Source: an uncultured Pelosinus sp.
Lineage (GTDB): Bacteria > Bacillota > Negativicutes > UMGS1260
Length of the DNA stretch: 64,000 nt
Assembly: GCA_900550105.1 (NCBI GenBank)
Contig: URQW01000004.1
Location: 31,291-95,290 of the forward strand
Direction of reading: 5' to 3'
Of the stretch, positions 1 to 7,857 are shown one piece after another. Both the position numbers and the translations under genes were made by a program. Position 1 is the first letter of the stretch. Each line of letters opens with the position of its first letter. The notes beneath the pieces are model-generated. The model did not search any database, had not been told where the DNA came from, and saw only the letters and a list, made by a program, of their open reading frames with translations.

Positions 1-950
1 TTTTTATAATGCCGCTCCAGCTGGCGAGAGATTTTATGGAATTCCTTATAAATCGTTGGCATTTCTTCCGCCAGTTTGGCAATAGGCTGCGGCGTCCGAA
101 TCCCAGCTACCACATCTTCCCCCTGCGCATTGGTCAAATACTCGCCATAAAGCACATTCTCGCCCGTCGAAGGGTTACGACTAAAAGCAACACCCGTACC
201 AGAATCGTCACCCATATTGCCAAAGACCATCTCTTGAATATTGACAGCCGTGCCAAGGTCATGAGCAATCTTATTGATATTCCGATAGATAATGGCCCGG
301 TTGTTATTCCAGGAACGAAATACAGCTTCCACCGCCATAAAGAGCTGCTCGACCGGATCTTCCGGGAAGGGCTTGCCGCTCCGCTGTGCCACGAGCTTCT
401 TATAATCGGCAATGACTAGGCGCAGTGTGTCGGCAGACAGTTCCTGATCGAGTTTTACGCCCTGCTTTTCCTTATGGTCCGCTAAAATCAGTTCAAAGTC
501 ATGCTTGGGAATTTCGAGCACCACATCACCGAACATTTGAATGAAGCGGCGATAGCAATCGCAAGCAAAGCGCGGATTTTTCGTATTTTTGGCCACAGCC
601 GCCATAGTCTGTTCATTTAAGCCCAGATTTAAAATGGTATCCATCATGCCAGGCATGGAAAACATGGCGCCAGACCGAACCGAAACAAGCAGCGGATTCT
701 CGGCATCTCCTAGCTTTTTCCCACTCTTTTTTTCGACAGCTTTCAAACAAAAGCTCACTTCATCCTTTAAGCCGTCAGGCCATTTTTTACCGGCCTTATA
801 GTAGTCATTGCAGGCGGCCGTCGTGATTGTCATCCCTGTCGGCACAGGCAGGCCCATGCGAGTCATTTCGGCCAAATTGGCCCCCTTACCGCCTAAAAGC
901 GCTTTCATTTCGGCCTTGCCCTCATCAAAAAAATACACATACTTTGCCAC
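1..950 (-). CDS. ppdK: Pyruvate, phosphate dikinase (N-terminal third, runs off the window)
   Basis: Interconverts pyruvate, ATP and phosphate with PEP, AMP and PPi in the cytoplasm. Reading from a GTG at 950, the frame stays open to base 1 (about 316 residues; the family is about 870-880). The N-terminus matches PPDK: MAKYVYFFDEGKAEMKALLG, then GGKGANLAEM (about residues 20-29), an SVRSGA and PGMMDTILNLG stretch near residue 100, and FSRNPSTGE further on, all from the ATP-grasp nucleotide-binding domain. The swivelling His domain and PEP-binding barrel lie outside the window. The start directly abuts the ppsR stop codon, so the two are probably co-transcribed and translationally coupled, as expected for an enzyme and its dedicated regulator. 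Confidence 0.95.
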   Translation of the reverse strand, partial: MAKYVYFFDEGKAEMKALLGGKGANLAEMTRMGLPVPTGMTITTAACNDYYKAGKKWPDGLKDEVSFCLKAVEKKSGKKLGDAENPLLVSVRSGAMFSMPGMMDTILNLGLNEQTMAAVAKNTKNPRFACDCYRRFIQMFGDVVLEIPKHDFELILADHKEKQGVKLDQELSADTLRLVIADYKKLVAQRSGKPFPEDPVEQLFMAVEAVFRSWNNNRAIIYRNINKIAHDLGTAVNIQEMVFGNMGDDSGTGVAFSRNPSTGENVLYGEYLTNAQGEDVVAGIRTPQPIAKLAEEMPTIYKEFHKISRQLERHYK

Positions 951-1748
951 TTACTTTTCCCCCTTCCGATATATCTCCATAATCATCGCTGCCGTCTCTT
1001 CTACCGCCTTATTGGTCACATCAATCGTAGGACAGCCAATGCGGCGCATAATCGAAGCAGCGTAATCAAGCTCAGCTAAGATTCTTTCCAGGTTTGCATA
1101 GTCGCTGTTTGGCGATAATTTCATCGACCGCAACCGTTCCTTGCGAATTTCATAAAGCTGCATGGGATCAATCGTAAGACCGAAAACTTTTCGTTTTGGC
1201 ACTTCAAAGAGTTCTTCCGGTAAAGGCGTTTCCGGTACGAGCGGAACATTGGCTGCTTTTAGGCCCTTATGAGCCATATACATACATAACGGGGTCTTCG
1301 AGGTACGCGATACGCCCGTAAAAACAATATCAGCCTTTAGCAAGCCCCGCGGCTCCTTGCCGTCATCAAATTTTACGGCAAACTCAATGGCCTCTACCCG
1401 TGTAAAATAATCATGGTCAATTCGGCGTATCAGGCCAGGTTCATGCGTCGCTTCCTGCTGCACCAAACCGCCCAACATAGCGATGACAGGCCCCATAATA
1501 TCGGTACAGGGAATATCAATCTCCGCTGCCTTTCGTTCTAGATACTCTTTCAGAGTGGGTGTTACGAGCGTATAGACAACAGCCGCTCCTGACGCTTCCG
1601 CCGCCTGTAAGGCTTCATCGATTTCTTCGGGTGTACTGATGTAGGGAACACGGCGAAATTCAAAGCGTACCTGCCGAAATTGGCTGGCAGCAGCCTTGAC
1701 CACAATCTCGCCAGTCTCGCCGATGGAATCAGACAGAACATACACCAC
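951..1748 (-). CDS. ppsR: PPDK regulatory protein: bifunctional Ser/Thr kinase and Pi-dependent phosphorylase (DUF299)
   Basis: Inactivates PPDK by ADP-dependent phosphorylation of an active-site Thr and reactivates it by phosphorolysis (family knowledge). Visible: family N-terminus VYVLSDSIGETGE, and the P-loop-like GVSRTSKT at about residues 145-152 in the second half. The length of 265 is typical. The start is uncertain. The GTG at 1748 has AGAGAAG five bases upstream. A better Shine-Dalgarno, GGGAGG at 1778-1783, sits eight bases before an in-frame ATT at 1769, which would add the residues MSNREVT. The same GGGAGG also precedes a two-codon ATG-TAT-TAG open frame at 1765-1773. The stop abuts the ppdK GTG. 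Confidence 0.93.
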   Translation of the reverse strand: MVYVLSDSIGETGEIVVKAAASQFRQVRFEFRRVPYISTPEEIDEALQAAEASGAAVVYTLVTPTLKEYLERKAAEIDIPCTDIMGPVIAMLGGLVQQEATHEPGLIRRIDHDYFTRVEAIEFAVKFDDGKEPRGLLKADIVFTGVSRTSKTPLCMYMAHKGLKAANVPLVPETPLPEELFEVPKRKVFGLTIDPMQLYEIRKERLRSMKLSPNSDYANLERILAELDYAASIMRRIGCPTIDVTNKAVEETAAMIMEIYRKGEK

Positions 1749-1858
1749 AGTGACTTCTCTGTTACTAATACATGCCGCCTCCCTTCAGACTAGAACAAGT
1801 GTAATTTAATTTTATGAGCTGTAAATTAACTTTATTTTTGGAATATTTTCTTATTTCT

Positions 1859-1867
1859 ATTATACCA
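1859..1867 (-). promoter_or_regulatory. Extended -10 promoter candidate for ppsR-ppdK
   Basis: On the minus strand the sequence reads TGGTATAAT, an extended -10 element (TGnTATAAT). No good -35 lies 17 bases upstream, which is usual for extended -10 promoters. It would start transcription near 1852, about 100 bases before the ppsR start. Confidence 0.5.
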
Positions 1868-1877
1868 CAAAATTTGC

Positions 1878-1997
1878 CTATACCTTAAATTTATGAATCT
1901 CCGCCTGAAGATTATCGGCTAATTTGGCCAAAGCCTAACTAGCCGAAGCAATTTGCGCGATGGCTGTTTTTCTCTAAACATTCTCTGCTACAGCTCC
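1878..1997 (-). pseudogene. Decayed C-terminus of a methyl-accepting chemotaxis protein
   Basis: One minus-strand frame reads AIAQIASAS, stop, ALAKLADNLQAEIHKFKV, stop. This is the hallmark tail of MCP signalling domains, where the in-frame TAG sits at a position that is usually Gln (CAG to TAG). A second TAG lies 13 codons upstream, after GAVAENV. No MCP sequence is recognisable beyond 1997, so only about 40 codons survive. It lies between the ppsR promoter and the terminator of the RTX gene. The rest of the 1749-2198 gap holds the ppsR leader and promoter plus the terminator at 2105-2146. The assignment rests on the tail motif only. Confidence 0.6.
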
Positions 1998-2104
1998 TTT
2001 AGTATACAATCAGCCAAACTTATTGCCTTTACATTCTTCGTCAAAAAACACCAATTACCTTCGAAACATTACATGACTTATTTCCTGTTTTATAAAAATA
2101 CTAC

Positions 2105-2146
2105 AAAAAAACAGCAAGCGCTGTCGATTTAGCGCTTGCTGTTTTT
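2105..2146 (-). terminator. Rho-independent terminator after the 463-residue RTX gene
   Basis: A perfect 14-bp inverted repeat (2109-2122 with 2131-2144, 8-base loop) ends in a T-run on the minus strand. The T-run also exists on the plus strand, so it could act in both directions. It lies about 55 bases past the RTX stop codon. Confidence 0.9.
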
Positions 2147-2198
2147 ATAGACTACAGAAATATAGATTTATTATGTTGACCGTGATTCTCTTTCCCGC

Positions 2199-3590
2199 TT
2201 ACTTCGCTGACCAATTCTGGCCATCAGCCGCTACTTGATACATTTTGCCGCCGATATTAAAAGAGTTCAACTGGTAGCCGCCGCCCTTCGCCCAGTCCTG
2301 GAGCGTCAGAGTGTCACTACTGCCATCTAGCGAAATGACCAGATCATTGCCACTCAGCTGACTATGGATGCTACTTAGGGGTGTATTATAGAGCATCAAG
2401 GCATCTTGACTATTATCAGAACGTCCCGTAATCACATCCTGCCCATCCGTCCGCCCCCACCAATAGGTATCCTGACCGCTACCGCCAGTCATAGTATCAC
2501 TCCCAGCAGCGCCCCACATTTGACTGCCGCCAGAACCGGCTATCATAATATCGTCACTGCTACTACCGCGAAGTATCGAGTTACCACTGCTTGCCCCTAT
2601 GACTTCATGAAGACCATTTGCTTTATAGCAAGGCTTCGACAAATCAATTACAGCTTCTTCTCCATCATTCCAAGCCACAACGCTCCTACCAAAAACCCAG
2701 CCTTGAATTCTTGCTTTCGCATCCATACCATACCAATCACTTAAAGTTAAACTGGAACCATCAGCGATTGTTAGCACCAAATCATCAGTCTGACGTCCCA
2801 AGGTATAACTGCCACGAGTAATATTAGAGAAATAAAGAGCATCACCGCTATTATTTCCTGCCTGGTAGACTCTATCATGACCATTATTCTGGGCCCACCA
2901 GAAACAGTTACTGCCACTGCCGCCCATCAACTGGTCATCACCGCCAGCGCCCCAGAGTTGATTATTACCGCTGCCGCCGTCAATCGCATTATTGCCACCG
3001 TTACCGCGAAAGATATCATCCCCACTACCTCCCACAATATTGCGGCTCTCACTCCCTGTCAGATTCACGGTCTGCGGCATCGTAGTATCAGAAAAATTAA
3101 GTGTGACGTCCTGCATTGGATCATGCGTAATTGATAACGTCTTGACTACACCGCTTGAAACAGATAGTCCATCTAAATCCGTAATGGTCACATAAAACAT
3201 AACCTCGCGTGAATTGGCGTCAGCCTGAGGTATAAATGCAAGATTTGCCAAAAGAAGATTCACCTGAGGTACAGTAAGCAGGTTCTCACAGGTATAAGTT
3301 CCAGTAGCGCTATCATAGTGATCAGAAATCCCTGCCAAACCAGCTGCATCCGCCACTTTCACCTGATCTCCTGGCAACAACTTTCCCATTAACGCTACAG
3401 TAACTGTGTCGCATCCTCCACTCGGGTCAGTTACATATAGCCCCTGGGAAAAAATATTCTTTATCTCGCTATCTTTCAAAGAATCCTCGGTTGAACCGCG
3501 TTGCGTAATCATCGGCCCAGCATCAACCGGCGGGTACTGAGCCGCTAGAACAAAACTTATGTTTTCGCCCATATCTAAATTTTGAAACAT
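2199..3590 (-). CDS. RTX calcium-binding protein, short paralogue (463 aa)
   Basis: Predicted type I-secreted surface or extracellular protein. There is no N-terminal signal peptide. The N-terminal 165 residues resemble one cadherin-like or Ig-like repeat of the neighbouring 1277-residue ORF product (shared SATGTYTCENL and LAFIPQADAN type motifs). From about residue 180 come glycine-rich nonapeptides (GGSGDDIFRGNGGNN, GGSGNNQLWGAGGDD) and blocks such as NDLVISLDGSSDTLTLQDW, typical of the RTX-associated PF06594-type domain. The C-terminal 280 residues are close to identical to those of the neighbour, including the last 20 (probable secretion signal). GGAGGCGTAGTT just before the ATG is also shared. 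It contains Cys residues, uncommon in RTX proteins. It looks like an internally deleted duplicate. Function unknown; an adhesin is possible. Confidence 0.85.
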   Translation of the reverse strand: MFQNLDMGENISFVLAAQYPPVDAGPMITQRGSTEDSLKDSEIKNIFSQGLYVTDPSGGCDTVTVALMGKLLPGDQVKVADAAGLAGISDHYDSATGTYTCENLLTVPQVNLLLANLAFIPQADANSREVMFYVTITDLDGLSVSSGVVKTLSITHDPMQDVTLNFSDTTMPQTVNLTGSESRNIVGGSGDDIFRGNGGNNAIDGGSGNNQLWGAGGDDQLMGGSGSNCFWWAQNNGHDRVYQAGNNSGDALYFSNITRGSYTLGRQTDDLVLTIADGSSLTLSDWYGMDAKARIQGWVFGRSVVAWNDGEEAVIDLSKPCYKANGLHEVIGASSGNSILRGSSSDDIMIAGSGGSQMWGAAGSDTMTGGSGQDTYWWGRTDGQDVITGRSDNSQDALMLYNTPLSSIHSQLSGNDLVISLDGSSDTLTLQDWAKGGGYQLNSFNIGGKMYQVAADGQNWSAK

Positions 3591-3635
3591 AAACTACGCC
3601 TCCCTGCACCGCCTATTCCCGGCTAACCAAAATGG

Positions 3636-3674
3636 GGCCGCGACATTAAGGAAATTTTCGCTTAGTGCCACAGC
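3636..3674 (-). promoter_or_regulatory. Hairpin in the leader of the short RTX gene
   Basis: On the minus strand GGCTGTGGC (3666-3674) can pair over all nine positions with GTCGCGGCC (3636-3644), counting three G-U pairs, around a 21-base loop. It lies about 50 bases upstream of the start codon. I do not recognise a known riboswitch, and the long paralogue does not have it. Confidence 0.3.
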
Positions 3675-3705
3675 CCGATACGACTTACCGTGAAATACAT
3701 TCTCG

Positions 3706-3757
3706 TTTTAACATATCATAAATAGTTTAACTTGTACACGATCTATATGAATAGGGA
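3706..3757 (-). promoter_or_regulatory. Upstream block shared with the long RTX gene (probable promoter or operator)
   Basis: This stretch aligns by eye at roughly 70% with 7712-7763, the equivalent position upstream of the 1277-residue RTX gene. Both lie about 115-120 bases before their start codons. The minus-strand core is GTGTAyAAGTTrAA followed by TATGrTATGkTAAAA. No consensus -35/-10 pair is obvious. The rest of the 3591-3779 gap holds the leader hairpin at 3636-3674. Confidence 0.45.
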
Positions 3758-3779
3758 CTATTCTTACCTTGTTAGAATC

Positions 3780-6700
3780 TTACTTTGCTGACCAACTCTT
3801 GCCATCAGCCGCTACTTGATACATTTTACCGCCGATATTAAAAGAATTCAGTTGATAGCCGCCGCCCCTCGCCCAGTCTTGAATCGTCAGCGTGTCACTA
3901 CTGCCATCCAGCGAAATGACTAGATCATTGCCACTCAGCTGGCTGTGGATACTACTTAAAGGCGTGTTGTACAGCATGATGGAGTCCTGACTATTGTCCG
4001 CCCGACTCGTAATCACATCATGATCATCGCTCGATCCCCACCAGTACTCATCCTTACCGCTGCCGCCTGTCATAACGTCATTCCCGGCGCCACTCCACAT
4101 CTGACTGCCACCAATTCCCCCTAACAATACATCATCACCGCCGCTGCCGCGCAATATACTATTGCCAGCGGCACTACCAATGGCAATATGCATATCTAAT
4201 TGCGCATAGCAAGGCTTTGCCAAATCAACAATAGCTTCTTCCCCATCATTCCAGGCGACAGCGGTCCTACCAAAAACCCAGCCTTGAATTCTTGCTTTCG
4301 CATCCATACCATACCAATCACTTACGGTTAAACTAGAGCCATCGGCGATTGTTAGCACCAAATCATTCGCCTGCCGCTCTAAAATATAGCCCCCACGACT
4401 AATATTGGAGAAATAAAGGGCATCACCGCTATTATTTCCTGCCTGTTGGACTATATCATGACCGTTATTCTGGGCCCACCAGTAACCGTTACTACCACTA
4501 CCGCCAATCAGTTTGTCATCACCAGCAGCGCCCCAAAGCTGATTATTGCCGCTGCCGCCATCTAACACATTATTCCCGCTGTTGCCGCGAAACACATCAT
4601 CGCCGGCGCCGCCTACTATATTGCGGTTCTCACTGCCCATGAGATTCACTTCTTGCGCCGTCGTCGAACCAGAATAATTATCGGTCGGCGTAGAATCCGT
4701 TGAAGAGCCGCCGGAACCGCCACTGCCGCCGGAACTTGCCGCCGTTACACTCACTGTTATATTTGCGCCAAGGGAAGGAACATTCGATCCATCTTTCGTC
4801 TGTATTTGTACTGTTGCCGCACTAGTCTGGCCCGCTACGGGATGATAACTCAGAGAACGTAACAGCGTCTGCGCAGCGGCTACAGACATCGAATTCCAAC
4901 TATAAGTCCTAGTTGTTCCTGCCCCAGTACCGCTACTACTCGCAGTCGCCGATTGCGAAGCGCTTATCGTGCCTTCACCCGTTACAGTCACAGTAATTGC
5001 TTCGGTCTCCTGAAAGTCCGGATCAGTTAGCGTAGCCTGAGGACACAATGCTAAAGTTCCCGTATTCTGTACTGATTGCGTTGCGAGAATCTGTGATAGA
5101 ACAGGCGTATCATTTATAGAGGTAATCCGTACTGACATAGACGAGTTCAGACTTGGTGTATCACTCGAAGTAATGGTAAAGGCATCTGTCGACGAATCGC
5201 CGGCCAATGTCAAGTTTGCTACAGGCTGAAATAAAATGTTGCCGCTCTGTAAGTCAGCTTGAATCTGGACTCCTGTACCTTTAAGAGTCAGCTTCCCCTG
5301 AGGGCCGATAGAAACCTGGGATTGAAAAGATGCATCACTCGCTAAGGAAAAAACGCCCTTTGAAGGATCACCGTTATTAATAGTAAGTGAACTATTAGCC
5401 GAACCGCCGCTTAATTGAATCCCCGAAAATAAGTTATTTGCTGTCCTGTCATCATCGATAGAAATAGAAGCTGGAACCTGAGTAATTCTTAAGTCATGAG
5501 TTGTGTCATGAGTAATAGAAAAACTTGTTACATTTGATTGACTAAATGACTGGTTTTGTGAATCTGTAATCGTCACATTACAGGATACAAATTGCGGATT
5601 AGCCGAAGCTTGCGGTATAAATTCAAGATTATTTAAAAGCACACTCGCCTGAGCTGCCGTAAGATTACTACAAGTATATATTCCAGTAGCACTGTTGTAG
5701 TATTCCGTAATTCCGGTCAAACCACTTCCAGCAGCCAAATGCAGATTCGCTCCAGATCCCCCTCCATTTAACTGTACAGTAACTGTCTCCGTATCACCAG
5801 CATCAGGGTCAGTCACCGTCGCCCCATTATAAATAAGCTTCACCGTTTCACTATCTTTTATAGTCTTGACAGGACCAGGAGTAATCAAGCCAAACATCAC
5901 TGTCGGCGCATCATCCACAGGCGTAATTTTGACAGATTGAGTGTTTGTGGCACTGCCACTACCGCCAGTGTTCGTTGCCGAAATACCAAAAGTATCTGTT
6001 TGTGTTGTTCCAAGCGAAATTGTATTTTGGGGAATCGCCACCGTAATACTGCCAGCTCGCTGCAGATAAGTTGTAATATCGCCACTAGTTCCAGTTAGTG
6101 TAATCGTATTATTAGCTACTGTCACGCCAACACCCGGGCTGCCTGAAGTAAGCGCCGAAAAGCCGAAACCTTGAGGAATAGTAAGCGTAGCCATTACTGT
6201 ACCAGATCCAGTAATTGTTACTTGGCTAAAAGGATTCATTCTCTCCACTGTATCATTATAATCTAGCTCGGTAGCCGTTACTGAAATTGACGGCGCCCTA
6301 TACAGCTCGACAACAGCTACATCTGTTGTTACCGGAGTAGCTAGCGTCGCTCCCAAACTATCTTTGATACTTGCACTAATCGTTCTATCTCCACTGCCAA
6401 GAGATGTCGCGGTAAAAGTCATATTCTTTAGTGTAGTCTGTATTTGAGCTACAGTGCCTATATAAGTATAAGTATAAGTGTGAGTTGCAGCATCATAACT
6501 GCCACTGCCCCCAGAGCTCGCAATAGAATCGCCGCTAGTATAATTACTGCTAATCGTTACAGTGAGTGTATCTACATCGTTACTATCAATAGGGTCATCA
6601 CTAACAGTCATACTACCAAACAGAGAAACAGAAGCCCCTCCTATGGTAAAAGTAGGACTCGACATGGTCCCCGAAAGCATTGGCGCCTGATTATTATGAA

Positions 6701-7592
6701 TGGTGAGCTGCTTTGATGCTGATTGCCCTGCTGCATCGGTTGCCGTAAGTGTAAACGTTGTATCCTGGGTTTGGTCCACAGTAACAGCCAGACTTCGCAG
6801 CTGGCTTTGTAGGGCAGCCGCCCCATTGCCTGTCAAGGTAAGAGGCGTCGAGCTATTATTTGTATAGGTAGTTCCATTATATTTAAAGCTGCCAGAACTC
6901 ACCGCAACAGTTACTGTCATGGGATCATAGTAATTCTCATCTGTAAGCGTAACCGCCGAAAAAACAGTTTGCGAATTTGGGCTAGCTGCTACGGCAACCT
7001 TAGGAGTCGGAATTGCTAAAACAGGGCCCTGCTCCGTCCACTTTGTTACGGGAGAAACAGTTCGCGGACTGGATTGCATACTGTTATCATAATATAAAAG
7101 TCCAGAAAAAGGATCCCATACACCATAGGTTACCGTGATCGGTATTGAAGACTTATCACTCCAATTGCCTTGCTTTACAAACACAAGTTTATTTTGTAGT
7201 AGATCATTCACATCATTCATTGTACCGACAATTTGGTAATAAGGCACACCAGGATCAGGAATATAGTATAAAATAGCGCCAGTAGTATTGGTGGGGTCTT
7301 GCCAGAGATTATCTTCAGGCACCCCATTAGCCAAAGTACTATAGACGATTTGCCCCGTCTTACCCAGATATCCACTAAAATAATCGCTTGCAGTACGTTC
7401 CGAAATCGTTCTAGGCCTTCCTGACGCATCAAGGGCTGTCAAAAAGCCATCGCCATTCAGTGTCTGCAGATCAATCTTAAGTCCTACTAAATCCGTACTT
7501 ACGTTATTAGAACCCGAAACATTCTTAAAAGGATGTTGAACCGATAAATCAATCGTCGTACTTGAATTAATATTGTTTAAACTTATAGCCAT
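3780..7592 (-). CDS. Large RTX adhesin-like protein (about 1270 aa) with cadherin-like repeats
   Basis: Predicted extracellular type I-secretion substrate. I start it at the Met of MAISLNNINSS (7592): GGAGG lies eight bases upstream, whereas the ATG at 7613 is upstream of that Shine-Dalgarno. There is no Sec signal. The first two-thirds are tandem beta-sandwich repeats with cadherin or Big-like signatures (TLTDENYYDPMTVTVAVSSG, ITPVDDAPTVMFG, SINDTPVLSQ). A linker of Gly-Gly-Ser repeats leads into about 310 residues of RTX nonapeptides (GGAGDDVFRGNSGNN, GGSGNNQLWGAAGDD, GGIGGSQMW) alternating with aromatic motifs (GYWWAQNNGHD, EYWWGSSDDHD). The last 20 residues nearly match those of the 463-residue paralogue, consistent with a shared export signal. 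The likely exporter is the type I system at 15557-21224. Role inferred: surface adhesion or matrix. Confidence 0.85.
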   Translation of the reverse strand: MAISLNNINSSTTIDLSVQHPFKNVSGSNNVSTDLVGLKIDLQTLNGDGFLTALDASGRPRTISERTASDYFSGYLGKTGQIVYSTLANGVPEDNLWQDPTNTTGAILYYIPDPGVPYYQIVGTMNDVNDLLQNKLVFVKQGNWSDKSSIPITVTYGVWDPFSGLLYYDNSMQSSPRTVSPVTKWTEQGPVLAIPTPKVAVAASPNSQTVFSAVTLTDENYYDPMTVTVAVSSGSFKYNGTTYTNNSSTPLTLTGNGAAALQSQLRSLAVTVDQTQDTTFTLTATDAAGQSASKQLTIHNNQAPMLSGTMSSPTFTIGGASVSLFGSMTVSDDPIDSNDVDTLTVTISSNYTSGDSIASSGGSGSYDAATHTYTYTYIGTVAQIQTTLKNMTFTATSLGSGDRTISASIKDSLGATLATPVTTDVAVVELYRAPSISVTATELDYNDTVERMNPFSQVTITGSGTVMATLTIPQGFGFSALTSGSPGVGVTVANNTITLTGTSGDITTYLQRAGSITVAIPQNTISLGTTQTDTFGISATNTGGSGSATNTQSVKITPVDDAPTVMFGLITPGPVKTIKDSETVKLIYNGATVTDPDAGDTETVTVQLNGGGSGANLHLAAGSGLTGITEYYNSATGIYTCSNLTAAQASVLLNNLEFIPQASANPQFVSCNVTITDSQNQSFSQSNVTSFSITHDTTHDLRITQVPASISIDDDRTANNLFSGIQLSGGSANSSLTINNGDPSKGVFSLASDASFQSQVSIGPQGKLTLKGTGVQIQADLQSGNILFQPVANLTLAGDSSTDAFTITSSDTPSLNSSMSVRITSINDTPVLSQILATQSVQNTGTLALCPQATLTDPDFQETEAITVTVTGEGTISASQSATASSSGTGAGTTRTYSWNSMSVAAAQTLLRSLSYHPVAGQTSAATVQIQTKDGSNVPSLGANITVSVTAASSGGSGGSGGSSTDSTPTDNYSGSTTAQEVNLMGSENRNIVGGAGDDVFRGNSGNNVLDGGSGNNQLWGAAGDDKLIGGSGSNGYWWAQNNGHDIVQQAGNNSGDALYFSNISRGGYILERQANDLVLTIADGSSLTVSDWYGMDAKARIQGWVFGRTAVAWNDGEEAIVDLAKPCYAQLDMHIAIGSAAGNSILRGSGGDDVLLGGIGGSQMWSGAGNDVMTGGSGKDEYWWGSSDDHDVITSRADNSQDSIMLYNTPLSSIHSQLSGNDLVISLDGSSDTLTIQDWARGGGYQLNSFNIGGKMYQVAADGKSWSAK

Positions 7593-7711
7593 AACTACGC
7601 CTCCGTGCTCCATTCTTTTCTTCCCTGTTCAAAAAAGAAACCTCTATATTAACAATTATAATGTTCTTCAGTTCCATCGTTATTCAAGCTATTTTTCAAA
7701 TAGATCCCTAC

Positions 7712-7763
7712 TTTTACCATACCATATTCATTCAACTTATACACTATCTAAAAGTATAGGAAC
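7712..7763 (-). promoter_or_regulatory. Upstream block shared with the short RTX gene
   Basis: Counterpart of 3706-3757, at the same distance from its start codon. The conserved core is GTGTATAAGTT followed by TATGGTATGGTAAAA on the minus strand. The gene-free stretch 7593-7857 otherwise contains only the terminator of the metalloprotease gene. Confidence 0.45.
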
Positions 7764-7804
7764 CAGTCCTGATTTTCCTAGGAAAAAAGTCACTTTTTTA
7801 ATAA

Positions 7805-7851
7805 AAAAAACAGCTCCCCTTCAGCGGACTTGCTGATTGAGAGCTGTTCTT
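7805..7851 (-). terminator. Rho-independent terminator after the metalloprotease gene
   Basis: Nested inverted repeats: AACAGCTC (7809-7816) with GAGCTGTT (7841-7848), and inner TCAGC (7821-7825) with GCTGA (7832-7836). A long T-run follows on the minus strand. It closes the rmlC-to-metalloprotease unit and separates it from the RTX gene downstream. Confidence 0.85.
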
Positions 7852-7857
7852 TTATTC

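Noticed and set aside
9..801. Several small open frames near the left edge on both strands
   Set aside because: The region is coded by ppdK on the minus strand, with unmistakable PPDK motifs and an uninterrupted frame.
2406..3195. Plus-strand open frames opposite the short RTX gene
   Set aside because: Gly-Ser-rich RTX codons give long open frames on the opposite strand; they lack start signals and recognisable motifs.
3750..3764. GAATAGggaCTATTC palindrome as a terminator of the long RTX gene
   Set aside because: Stem of only six pairs with no T-run; it is part of the block shared upstream of the RTX genes. I found no clear terminator for the long RTX gene.
2199..7592. RTX proteins as pore-forming haemolysins
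   Set aside because: No hydrophobic pore-forming segment and no HlyC-type acyltransferase gene; cadherin-like repeats indicate an adhesive or structural role.
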